Part shown: positions 1 through 7,573 of the stretch, one piece after another
Numbering within the stretch: position 1 is the stretch's first letter
How the letters are laid out: every line of letters begins with the position of its first letter
DNA from: Burkholderiales bacterium Ga0077544
GTDB taxonomy: Bacteria; Pseudomonadota; Gammaproteobacteria; Burkholderiales; Burkholderiaceae_D
DNA length: 64,000 bases
Direction: 5' to 3'
NCBI GenBank assembly: GCA_001464355.1
Contig: LNEU01000026.1
Location: 248,001-312,000 of the forward strand
Notes under the pieces: generated by a model
Database searches by the model: none
Told to the model about the DNA's origin: nothing
What the model saw: only the letters and a program-made list of their open reading frames with translations
Translations under genes and position numbers: made by a program

Positions 1-1
1 T

Positions 2-418
2 ATTCTGCGAGACGCTTCTTATGGATTGACGCGTTTCGACGACTTTCAGAAAAGTCTTGGAATTGCACCGAACATGCTTACGCGTCGGTTAAAGGGGTTA
101 GTTGAATCGGGCTTGATGGAGCGAAAGGCATACAGTGTTCGCCCCCCCCGTTTTGAGTATGTCTTGACTGAGGCGGGGCATGATTTTCGTCCTGTGGTTT
201 TGTCATTTCTAGCATGGGGAAACAAGCACTTCGCCCCAGAAGGTGCCAGCGTTCTGCTGAAACACACGAAGACGGGAAAGACGGCAGTACCGGTTCTAGT
301 CGATCAGGTCAGCGGAGAGGAGATAACCTCATCGGGGCACTTCAAAATCAGTGCTGGGCCGGCTGCAGATGACATACTTAAAAAGCGGTTAGCGTCTAAA
401 TACGACACGCTCATTTAG
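2..418 (+). CDS. HxlR-family winged-helix transcriptional regulator (5' end cut by window)
   Basis: The frame is open from base 2 to the TAG at 416-418, so the gene begins outside the window; a TTG at base 26 is not a real start because family-typical residues (ILRDASYG followed by TRFDDFQ) continue upstream of it. The visible part holds the recognition helix and wing of the HxlR (MarR-like) fold: the run from FQKSLGIAPNMLTRRL through LVESGLMERK and RFEYVLTEAG is characteristic. HxlR proteins are small dimeric DNA-binding regulators, often of redox or detoxification genes. The target is unknown. The metallo-hydrolase gene starts about 60 bases downstream on the same strand, so co-transcription is plausible. 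Confidence 0.85.
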   Translation: MLRDASYGLTRFDDFQKSLGIAPNMLTRRLKGLVESGLMERKAYSVRPPRFEYVLTEAGHDFRPVVLSFLAWGNKHFAPEGASVLLKHTKTGKTAVPVLVDQVSGEEITSSGHFKISAGPAADDILKKRLASKYDTLI

Positions 419-480
419 CGACCGGCACAATAACTTAAGGAGAAACGAGAATGCATCGATAACATGGGTGATTGAATCTT

Positions 481-1548
481 ATGGAATGTCTTCCACTATT
501 TATTCGTAGTCGCTTGGGATTGACCGCGGTAGAGCGATCTCGCAAAATAACGGAATCTGCCAGGCATGACGGAGAACACTTCAGCAACTCCGTGCCATCT
601 CCTGCGGGGGGATTCGGAAAAGTCGCGAAAATCGCGTGGAATATGTTGTTTAACAAGCCACAAGGTACCGTCCCAACCAAACATATTCCTGTGGATGAAC
701 TGACACGTTGTAGTCTCGATGAGGCTCCTGATAGAAGCGCGTATCGGCTGGGTCATTCAACTGTATTGTTAAAGTTGCATGGGAAGTATTGGCTTACTGA
801 TCCTGTGTTTGGCGAACGGGCTTCTCCGTTCAGCAGGGTGGGACCTAAACGATTCCATTTGCCTCCGATAGCTCTTAACGAACTACCACCCTTGTGCGCT
901 GTCATTCTCTCGCACGATCACTACGATCATCTTGACCGGAAAACTATCATCGAGCTTGCCGATAAAACTGAATATTTTTTAACGCCACTTGGCGTCGGCG
1001 ATCGGTTAGTTGAATGGGGCATTAACCCAGACAAAATTCAGCAGTTCGATTGGTGGAATGGTACAAAGATTGGCGGCGTTACGGTCACTGCAACACCGGC
1101 CCAGCATTTTTCAGGCCGTAGTCTATTCGACGGTAATCGCACATTGTGGGCATCGTGGGTCATTGATGACGGCGGCATCCGCATGTTTTTCAGTGGTGAT
1201 ACCGGTTATTCCGAAGATTTCAAATTAATCGGAGCTAAATTCAGTTACTTCGATGCGACGTTTATAGAAACAGGTGCGTACAACTCGCTATGGCCCGATG
1301 TTCATATGCTGCCGGAGGAGTCTGTGCAGGCGCATATCGACCTGCGTGGTCGTTGGCTCGTTCCGATTCATAACGGAACGTTTGATCTTGCATTGCACCG
1401 ATGGGAAGAACCATTCGAGCGTGTGTCCAAAATCGCATTGAAGCGCGGCATATCATTGTGTACGCCACGCATGGGCCAACGGATTAATCTCGTGACCCCG
1501 CACCATGGAAACTATTGGTGGCGACTATCTGAGAAGAGCGATGAATGA
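481..1548 (+). CDS. Metallo-beta-lactamase-fold hydrolase (NAPE-PLD/UlaG-like)
   Basis: A 355-residue protein with the metal-binding HxHxDH motif at residues 145-150 (SHDHYDHLD), a second metal Asp in FSGDTGY near residue 240, and a late His in PIHNGTFDL. The order and spacing match the beta-lactamase superfamily branch that includes N-acylphosphatidylethanolamine phospholipase D-like hydrolases; the substrate cannot be told. No signal peptide is evident. The start is uncertain: ATG 481 is used, but a good Shine-Dalgarno (AAGGAG at 437-442) lies upstream of an ATG at 451 in the same frame that meets TAA after three codons and TGA three codons later. TTG 472 is another possible start. It follows the HxlR gene and may be its target. 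Confidence 0.8.
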   Translation: MECLPLFIRSRLGLTAVERSRKITESARHDGEHFSNSVPSPAGGFGKVAKIAWNMLFNKPQGTVPTKHIPVDELTRCSLDEAPDRSAYRLGHSTVLLKLHGKYWLTDPVFGERASPFSRVGPKRFHLPPIALNELPPLCAVILSHDHYDHLDRKTIIELADKTEYFLTPLGVGDRLVEWGINPDKIQQFDWWNGTKIGGVTVTATPAQHFSGRSLFDGNRTLWASWVIDDGGIRMFFSGDTGYSEDFKLIGAKFSYFDATFIETGAYNSLWPDVHMLPEESVQAHIDLRGRWLVPIHNGTFDLALHRWEEPFERVSKIALKRGISLCTPRMGQRINLVTPHHGNYWWRLSEKSDE

Positions 1549-1639
1549 AATCAAATGTATTGCGTTATTACCGCTGCTATCTACTTGTAACTGACGTCGA
1601 ACTGCCACTGTTGATATGCTCTGATAGAAATTCATGAAA

Positions 1640-1668
1640 AAGCATCGACATATTTCATGTCAATGCTT
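1640..1668. terminator. Hairpin between convergent genes, possible bidirectional terminator
   Basis: AAGCAT and GACAT on the left (1640-1651) pair with ATGTC and ATGCTT on the right (1657-1668), with one mismatch and a five-base loop. It lies between the metallo-hydrolase gene and the convergent isochorismatase-like gene. There is no long U-tract on either side, so termination is only an inference from position. Confidence 0.4.
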
Positions 1669-1690
1669 GGTCTCTCATTAATCTGATCTG

Positions 1691-2422
1691 TCAGGATGCT
1701 TGATCGGCGTTTAGTTTTTCAATAGTTTCAGCTGCGGTCCATAACGCATGCGCTAGAAATCTAAAATTAATAATCGCGGCGAGATACCCGTCACCTTCTG
1801 GAATACGTGGCCCAGCTGTAGCGTCTCGTACCACGACAACTTCGAATCCTTGCTCAATCAACTCTCGCAAATGAGATTCAATGCACAGGTTCGCTGCCAT
1901 CCCGGCAAGAATAATTTGCGATACACCTTTCTTGCGCAGTTGCAGAGCTAGATCATTACTTTCCGGCCCATAGACTTTGTGTGGTGAGGCGATGATGGTT
2001 TTCCCATCCAAGATATAGGGCTTGTATCGTTCCAGGAAGTCTGCGCCGGATCCTGCAAAGCCTTCCATTGTTAGCGGCCCACGACGACCGAACATGCCGA
2101 TGTCGTGCATGACGTGTTCAAGTGGCCCACCAAAATTCCAATGATGATCTACTGGGTAATAGTAATGCGGCGATACCGCGACAGTAATATCAGCTTCTTT
2201 CGCAGCCGCAAACAGTTGCTCGATATGTTCGACTGTTCCATTCTCCGTAATGCTGTCACCGAAGAAAGGCCAGCTCACACCATCAGGACTCAGAAAATCG
2301 TTTTGAGGATCCACCACGACAAGAGCCGCACGGCGCGGATCGAGTTTAAAAGTGGATGGCTTAAATAAAGGATTTAGTGGATCGGCATAAGAGCCGACAT
2401 TAGGGGCAAGTGTTGTCATCAT
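1691..2422 (-). CDS. Isochorismatase-family cysteine hydrolase
   Basis: 243 residues with the full catalytic triad of the family: Asp38 in VVVDPQNDF, Lys149 in SPHKVYGPE and the nucleophile Cys180 in AGMAANLCIES. Members hydrolyse amides or vinyl ethers (nicotinamide, N-carbamoyl compounds, isochorismate); there is no isochorismate pathway nearby, so an amidase-like role is more likely, substrate unknown. No signal peptide, hence cytoplasmic. Two adjacent ATG codons open the frame; AAGGA sits two bases before the first and five before the second, so the true start may be one codon in. The tetR gene lies 58 bases upstream on the same strand, and an operator-like motif lies between them. Confidence 0.88.
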   Translation of the reverse strand: MMTTLAPNVGSYADPLNPLFKPSTFKLDPRRAALVVVDPQNDFLSPDGVSWPFFGDSITENGTVEHIEQLFAAAKEADITVAVSPHYYYPVDHHWNFGGPLEHVMHDIGMFGRRGPLTMEGFAGSGADFLERYKPYILDGKTIIASPHKVYGPESNDLALQLRKKGVSQIILAGMAANLCIESHLRELIEQGFEVVVVRDATAGPRIPEGDGYLAAIINFRFLAHALWTAAETIEKLNADQAS

Positions 2423-2448
2423 TTTCCTTAGTTACGCTTAAATAAAGC

Positions 2449-2457
2449 TGACCAGTC
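2449..2457 (+). promoter_or_regulatory. Operator-like motif upstream of the isochorismatase-like gene
   Basis: TGACCAGTC followed by GTCTA. The same 9-mer recurs in opposite orientation at 3069-3077 just upstream of the neighbouring tetR gene, with 13 of 14 extended positions shared. The core GACCAGTC is a near-palindrome, as expected for a dimeric TetR regulator. It is 27 bases upstream of the hydrolase start. Confidence 0.5.
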
Positions 2458-2480
2458 GTCTATCTAAATAGTAAAAAAAT

Positions 2481-3056
2481 TTAGACGATTAATCGAGCCA
2501 AAACCAAATTCTCAAAACGGTCAAACGGTGCCCGACTTTGCTCAACCTTGGCGCGCATTACTGCACCTTCATAAGCATCCACCAAAGCAGCAGCAATTTT
2601 CCTGCATTCACTAGATGTGGTTGACGGTAATGCTAAGACAATATGCTCCTCGATTGTCTCTTGCCAGCGTTGAAATATGTCCTGTAATTGAACACGCACA
2701 GGTTCACTACCGCCACCTAGCTCAAGTGCCAGATTCCCGATAAGACAGCCTCGTATAAATCCATTTTTCTCGTGAAAATTCGACAATGTGCGGAAATGCG
2801 CACGTAATGCGGCGACTGGATCACGGCTGGAACGGGCAGTGGATTGCAGCGTCTTAATCTCCGTCCAGTAGACTTCAAGAATCTCTACGGCAAAAGCATC
2901 TTTGCTTGCGAAATAGCTATAAAAAGAGCCCTTCGGGATGCCGGCGGCGTTTGTAATATCCTGCACACCACAAGCGTGAAAACCGTTCTGATGAACGACT
3001 TCTCTGCCATGTGAGAGCAGACGATCTTTAACTTCAGGATTGGCAGGACGAGACAT
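2481..3056 (-). CDS. TetR/AcrR-family transcriptional regulator
   Basis: 191 residues. The N-terminal TetR helix-turn-helix is clear (residues about 10-55: QDITNAAGIPKGSFYSYFASKDAF), followed by an all-helical ligand-binding domain of usual length. It is encoded just upstream of the isochorismatase-like hydrolase on the same strand. Matching operator-like motifs precede both genes, which suggests an autoregulated local repressor of the hydrolase. The ligand is unknown. The stop codon overlaps an inverted repeat (TCTAAAT at 2463-2469, ATTTAGA at 2479-2485) that could attenuate read-through. Confidence 0.92.
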   Translation of the reverse strand: MSRPANPEVKDRLLSHGREVVHQNGFHACGVQDITNAAGIPKGSFYSYFASKDAFAVEILEVYWTEIKTLQSTARSSRDPVAALRAHFRTLSNFHEKNGFIRGCLIGNLALELGGGSEPVRVQLQDIFQRWQETIEEHIVLALPSTTSSECRKIAAALVDAYEGAVMRAKVEQSRAPFDRFENLVLARLIV

Positions 3057-3068
3057 TTTTAATTAGCC

Positions 3069-3077
3069 GACTGGTCA
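3069..3077 (-). promoter_or_regulatory. Operator-like motif upstream of tetR
   Basis: On the minus strand this reads TGACCAGTC followed by GGCTA, matching the site at 2449-2457. It starts 12 bases before the tetR ATG, a position consistent with autorepression. Confidence 0.5.
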
Positions 3078-3135
3078 TTTATGTTTATTGTGCGCTTTGT
3101 TCTATTGAAAGTCAATCGAATGAACCTCGTCGCCT

Positions 3136-3450
3136 GTGAAGATGCCCGAGTTAATTACTATGCTCGCGACGACCGTTCGTGAAGGATATGGATCGTTTTC
3201 TTCAGCTGCGGAGGTAGTTGCATTTATAAACTCTGCGGCCAATCAAAAACCTCTTCATATCATGGCAGCAACTGAAAATGACAGTAAGTGGAACGGAAAT
3301 GATTTAATTCATAAAATTGAAGCTCACTATGTTGATTTGCATGCAAATGACCCACTGAGCAGACCAAACCCTATAGGGATAACAGATTCTAGACATGGTG
3401 ATTTGCACAGGTGTCTCAAACCGGCCCTAAACAAACTGTTAACTGCCTGA
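3136..3450 (+). CDS. Small hypothetical protein (doubtful)
   Basis: A 104-codon frame opening with GTG at 3136, with an ATG at 3142. No family is recognised. The middle (AATENDSKWNGNDLIHKIEAHYVDLHANDPLS) is polar and could be a small helical domain; there is no signal peptide or membrane segment. It is divergent from tetR in AT-rich DNA. No convincing ribosome binding site is visible, so it may be spurious or a decayed gene. Confidence 0.3.
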   Translation: MKMPELITMLATTVREGYGSFSSAAEVVAFINSAANQKPLHIMAATENDSKWNGNDLIHKIEAHYVDLHANDPLSRPNPIGITDSRHGDLHRCLKPALNKLLTA

Positions 3451-3805
3451 AGAAGATAATGAGCCATTCTGCAAATGAAACTATCGTCAATTGAAAGCCA
3501 GATGATGCAATGCTTTTAATAGGACAGTCTTATGACTAATTGTTGTCCGATAAACCAATCTTATGCCTATATAAAGATCAACAATATGCCACGTAAAATC
3601 TGATAAACCATTGATTTTTAAGGGAGATAGGATCAGCGAATTGCCTAATCCCACATTGCTGCAAAAATTTGATCAATCCGCAGCAAATACGCCGCACCCC
3701 CAAGGATTCAGGGGTGGGATGGACAAATGCAGGAGGGGTTTGCGAATCTGATAGGAGCCGGAAAAGCGAAGAGAATTTAGATGAAAGTTTAGATGAAAAA
3801 GCCAT
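3451..3805. other. Intergenic region with no supported gene
   Basis: 355 bases of AT-rich DNA between the doubtful ORF and the DUF4124 gene. The only structure seen is a short inverted repeat, CACCCC with GGGGTG, near 3694-3715. The open frames here lack family features. Confidence 0.5.
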
Positions 3806-4300
3806 TCACCGATTGATCCTGTCCGGTAATTCCCCGGGCAAACCGCATTGACTGGAAGGATCGGGAACCGGCGTACAGTATTTGTAGGCCTCTTCCCGGG
3901 TACCGCCTTCGACCCGCATATAGGGCGCAAAGCATTCCTGACTTTCGCGATAAGCTCGCATCAACTGCTCACAGTCGTCACTCTTGCCACTGGTTGCCGG
4001 GCGCGCACTTTTTTGATCGGCAGACTGAGTGGCAGCCTTCGCAGCGGCGGCCCTTGCCTTGTTTGCCTCGTCTATCTGCCGCTTCTCTCTGGCGACGCGC
4101 TCCAGTGCTTCCTGCCTTTGCTTTTCACTCACGCGCGATGCTTCGGTATCGAGCTTGGTTGCAACATCCTTGTAGCGCGCCGGCACCGTGTCGGAAATAT
4201 GCGTGCGCCCGTTTTCATCGACCCATTGATAAATGGTCGCCGCATACGCTGTCGAAAACAGCATGCTGCATGCAAGTAAAAACACCGTTTTGGTATTCAT
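3806..4300 (-). CDS. DUF4124-domain secreted protein
   Basis: 164 residues: a signal peptide (residues 1-20, cleavage after TAYA), then the DUF4124 core (ATIYQWVDENGRTHISDTVP) that marks small periplasmic proteins of beta- and gammaproteobacteria. A Lys/Arg/Glu/Ala-rich, probably coiled-coil stretch follows (residues 50-95). The tail contains four cysteines (CEQLM, ECFAPY, YKYCTP, SQCGLP) that could form disulfides. The function of the family is unknown. Confidence 0.85.
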   Translation of the reverse strand: MNTKTVFLLACSMLFSTAYAATIYQWVDENGRTHISDTVPARYKDVATKLDTEASRVSEKQRQEALERVAREKRQIDEANKARAAAAKAATQSADQKSARPATSGKSDDCEQLMRAYRESQECFAPYMRVEGGTREEAYKYCTPVPDPSSQCGLPGELPDRINR

Positions 4301-4375
4301 GATTGCCTCATTTCTCGATCTACGCTGTCAACATAGTCAGAACCATCGCATGCAGAACATATACCTTCCGTTAAC

Positions 4376-4519
4376 TCAGTAACGAATTCCAAATATTCCG
4401 ATCAAGCCGATGGCGATCAAATAAATCGCAACGATAAAATTCAACAGCCGCGGCATCAACAAGATCAATACACCAGCAATCAGGGAAATCAGTGGGGCTA
4501 AGGTAATGTGCAAATTCAT
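4376..4519 (-). CDS. DUF3096 small membrane protein
   Basis: A 47-codon gene in a different frame from the longer open frame covering the same bases. It reads MNLHITLAPLISLIAG at the start and ends IGLIGIFGIRY, almost entirely hydrophobic with a central MPRLLN turn. That is the pattern of the DUF3096 family of two-helix membrane peptides (usual length about 45-55). AAGGA lies seven bases before the ATG. Function unknown. Confidence 0.85.
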   Translation of the reverse strand: MNLHITLAPLISLIAGVLILLMPRLLNFIVAIYLIAIGLIGIFGIRY

Positions 4520-4665
4520 GGAAATTCCTTTTGTTAAACATCATGCATAGAATATGCATGTAGAACTAGCTTACATCATCTGTATATGATGTTGTGTGCG
4601 GAGACGAACTATCCGCAGCCGAAGGACCTGACGACCATTAAAATGACATACTCCTTAAAATGTAA

Positions 4666-5064
<399 letters not shown>

Positions 5065-5119
5065 AACCCTGCATTCACCCACTCAAGCAAGTACCTCCTG
5101 CCGTCCTGCGCTTGATGCA

Positions 5120-5992
5120 TTACTGTTCGCCTTCTCTTGCCAGCAAAGCCTGCAAAACGGCTTCCAGCTCTACCTCTCCTTTACAAACCGGCGCTCCATC
5201 GTTTTCAAATTCGATCCAGCCCTCATTAAAGCCATCCAGCATTTGCATACGCGGCGTTGGATTTTTCGTGCCCTGCGACGTGAAAAGGCTCTCCCATGTT
5301 TGACGCGGCACCGCCTCTACCTGAACGGTATGACCCAACACTTTCGAGAATGCCGCCGCAATCTCAAGCGGCTTGATGCGGCGCGGACCCTCCAGATTGA
5401 CGACGCGATGCCCGTTCCAGGTTTGCTGCAATAACTCGGCAGCGACGCGACCAACATCGGCGGTCGCCACCATGGGCGCCGGTTTGTCCAGCGGCTGCAA
5501 AAAGCTGGCAATCAAACCATCTTCGCGTGCAGCAGCCAGGTCCCATGCCGCATTTTCCATAAACCAGGCTGCGCGCAGAAATGAAATAGGCATAGCCAAA
5601 GTACCCAGCTCTTGCTCGAGAATACCAAGTTGGCTCAGTAAATTGGTTCGTGTCACCTGGGCGCCTATGGTCGACAGGCACACCACTTTGGCCGGCTGTG
5701 CGGCTTTCAACGCTGCGCGGATCGCCGCAATCGTTTGCCGCGACTCAGGAAAGCCGGAAGTAGGATCGAAGTTGGAAGGCAACATGACAAACACACCTTC
5801 CACATTGGAAAATGCCTTCTGCAATGCGTTCACATCGTTCATTTCCGCAATCGCAACATCACATCCGCGCACGGCCCATCCAGCACCCTTTTGCGCATTT
5901 CGTACGACGGCGCGTACATCCTTGCCGGCCGCCAGCAAGCTGCGTGCAAGTGCACCTCCAACCTGACCTGTAATACCTGTAACTGCAAACAT
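5120..5992 (-). CDS. NmrA-like NAD(P)-binding oxidoreductase/sensor
   Basis: 290 residues from the chosen start. The Rossmann signature GITGQVGG lies within the first 15 residues, followed by LLAAGKDVRAVVRN and later SFLRAAWFMENA, typical of the NmrA/QOR2-like atypical short-chain dehydrogenases that lack the Tyr-x-x-x-Lys pair. The start at 5992 is preferred over an ATG eight codons upstream because GGAG sits seven bases before it. It is divergently transcribed from a LysR regulator about 110 bases away, so that regulator probably controls it. Confidence 0.88.
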   Translation of the reverse strand: MFAVTGITGQVGGALARSLLAAGKDVRAVVRNAQKGAGWAVRGCDVAIAEMNDVNALQKAFSNVEGVFVMLPSNFDPTSGFPESRQTIAAIRAALKAAQPAKVVCLSTIGAQVTRTNLLSQLGILEQELGTLAMPISFLRAAWFMENAAWDLAAAREDGLIASFLQPLDKPAPMVATADVGRVAAELLQQTWNGHRVVNLEGPRRIKPLEIAAAFSKVLGHTVQVEAVPRQTWESLFTSQGTKNPTPRMQMLDGFNEGWIEFENDGAPVCKGEVELEAVLQALLAREGEQ

Positions 5993-6104
5993 TTCGATCT
6001 CCTGATAAAGCGACACCGCGCCGCGTTGGGAGAATTCTCTGCCTATCCAATTAATTTCGCTATAGCATGGAAGTCATTTAATAAATGACACAGGAGCATC
6101 AATC

Positions 6105-7010
6105 GTGGCTTTTGATGAACGAATATTGAATGGTATGGGCGTGCTGTCCGCCATCATCGATAGCGGCAGCTTTGCCGCAGCAGGCGAAATACTGGATATG
6201 TCGCAATCGGGCGTCAGCCGTTCAGTTGCAAGGCTGGAAGCGCGACTGGGAATAAGGCTGTTCGACCGCACGACACGCTCGGTGACACTGACCGATGAGG
6301 GGCGTCGTTTTTGCGAACAGATCATGCCGCTGCTGGCCGGACTGGAAGAAGCCGCTGCAATCGCAGCCGAAGGAACAACTGCGGTGCGCGGACGCCTGCG
6401 TGTAAATGTCGATCCGTTTTTTTCACGTCTGGTACTCGGTCCGCGTCTGGGCGCATTTATCGAAAAATATCCCGAACTTCAACTGGAACTGGTCACCCGC
6501 GATCAACTGGGTGACATGGTTGCAGATGGTTTTGATCTGGCAGTGCGCTTCGGCCAACCGCGTTCTTCAACGCTGATTGCACGCAAACTTTTAGAAACTC
6601 GCATCCTCACTGTCGCGGCACCGGCCTATGTGAAACGGCATGGTCGCCCCGCAACGCCAAATGATCTGAACGACGGCACACACGTCTGCCTGCAATTTCG
6701 CGATGCTACTAACGGTCGTGCCTTCGATTGGGAATTCCATCGAGGCAGAAAAAAACAGGTGATACAAACGAATGGCAGGCTGATGGTGAATGATGCCGGT
6801 ACCTTGCACAGTGTTTGTCTGGCCGGGCATGCAATTGCCCAAATGTTTGCATTAGGTAGCGAACATCTGCTGGCCGATGGCCGTCTGATAGACCTATTCC
6901 CCGACTGGCCCGATGAGCACTACCCTTTGTATGCGCTCTATCCATCGCGCCATCATATGCCGGCGAAAACGCGCGTCTTTTTGGACTTTATATCTTCGCT
7001 AAGTCAGTAG
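6105..7010 (+). CDS. LysR-family transcriptional regulator
   Basis: 301 residues: an N-terminal LysR helix-turn-helix (residues about 10-65; GSFAAAGEILDMSQSGVSRS, LGIRLFDRTTRSV) and a C-terminal periplasmic-binding-like effector domain (RGRLRVNVD onward, TLIARKLLETRI, HGRPATPNDL). It starts with GTG, and AGGAG precedes it at a suitable distance. Divergent from the NmrA-like gene, its likely target. The inducer is unknown. Confidence 0.93.
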   Translation: MAFDERILNGMGVLSAIIDSGSFAAAGEILDMSQSGVSRSVARLEARLGIRLFDRTTRSVTLTDEGRRFCEQIMPLLAGLEEAAAIAAEGTTAVRGRLRVNVDPFFSRLVLGPRLGAFIEKYPELQLELVTRDQLGDMVADGFDLAVRFGQPRSSTLIARKLLETRILTVAAPAYVKRHGRPATPNDLNDGTHVCLQFRDATNGRAFDWEFHRGRKKQVIQTNGRLMVNDAGTLHSVCLAGHAIAQMFALGSEHLLADGRLIDLFPDWPDEHYPLYALYPSRHHMPAKTRVFLDFISSLSQ

Positions 7011-7095
7011 AACTCATCAGCAATTTAAGCAGACCAAAACATAGCCAGTAATGGATATTTTTCTTTGACTTCGACCGTAACAAACTCGTTGCACA

Positions 7096-7126
7096 AAGAA
7101 AAAAGCGATGCGAATAATCGCACCGC
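7096..7126 (-). terminator. Rho-independent terminator of rnpB
   Basis: Stem 7105-7113 with 7118-7126 (nine pairs, one G-U), four-base loop, followed on the minus strand by a run of six T. It lies just downstream of the RNase P RNA 3' end. Confidence 0.9.
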
Positions 7127-7137
7127 CTTTGAATAAA

Positions 7138-7459
7138 GTTGAAGCAAGCCGATAGGCCGGATTCTGTTACGGCGCATGAGCAAGCCCATGCGCTATGACA
7201 ACCATTCCTCTAGGCCGTGAATTACTCCACGGCTCAAGCTTTCTACCCGCACGCTCCGCGAGCAACGTCAACGCGTGCCTATTTGAAATTGCTCCAGGTG
7301 GAGGTTACCGCGTTTCACCGTAACTTAATACGCTCGTCTCTGTGGCCCTATTCCTCGCCTCACGGCGGACGGCCGTTAACCGTCACCCTGCTCTATGGAG
7401 TCCGGACCTTCCTCCCGCCATCACCGAAATGACAGCCAGCGGTTGTCTTGGCCTGCTTC
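7138..7459 (-). ncRNA. rnpB: RNase P RNA, bacterial class A
   Basis: Catalytic RNA of ribonuclease P, which cuts the 5' leader from pre-tRNA. On the minus strand the RNA starts GAAGCAGGCCAAGACAACCG and contains the conserved GAGGAAGGTCCGGACTCC (P4 5' strand), GGTGAAACGCGGTAACCTCC, TGGAGCAA followed by CAAATAGG, CTAGAGGAATGGTTGTC and, near the 3' end, AGAATCCGGCCTATCGG (P4 3' strand). The shortcut from GGTGAAA to GCGGTAACCTCC matches the betaproteobacterial form as known from Alcaligenes/Ralstonia. At about 322 nt it is shorter than the E. coli RNA, with a very small P12. Ends are approximate. A -10 box lies seven bases upstream and a terminator follows. Confidence 0.97.
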
Positions 7460-7466
7460 AGACGAC

Positions 7467-7472
7467 ATTGTA
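7467..7472 (-). promoter_or_regulatory. -10 box of the rnpB promoter
   Basis: TACAAT on the minus strand ends seven bases before the mature 5' end of RNase P RNA, exactly where a sigma70 -10 box should be. The -35 region is weak (GTCTTT-like). Confidence 0.7.
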
Positions 7473-7532
7473 GCCGCTCACGCAGGGAAAGACCCGGATA
7501 ATGTCTTATCATGCGCCTGGCTCTACAGAGTC

Positions 7533-7561
7533 TTGTACTGTGTAATCACACTTCATCTAAT
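7533..7561 (+). promoter_or_regulatory. Sigma70-type promoter of the MocR gene
   Basis: TTGTAC, a 17-base spacer and TCTAAT. Transcription would start near 7568, only about six bases before the ATG at 7574. The spacer contains the inverted repeat GTGT-AATC-ACAC (7540-7551), a possible autoregulatory site. Confidence 0.6.
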
Positions 7562-7573
7562 AAGACACGCCGC

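Noticed and set aside
3669-3851. A 60-codon frame before the DUF4124 gene
   Set aside because: It overlaps the DUF4124 gene end on the other strand, is compositionally random and lacks a binding site.
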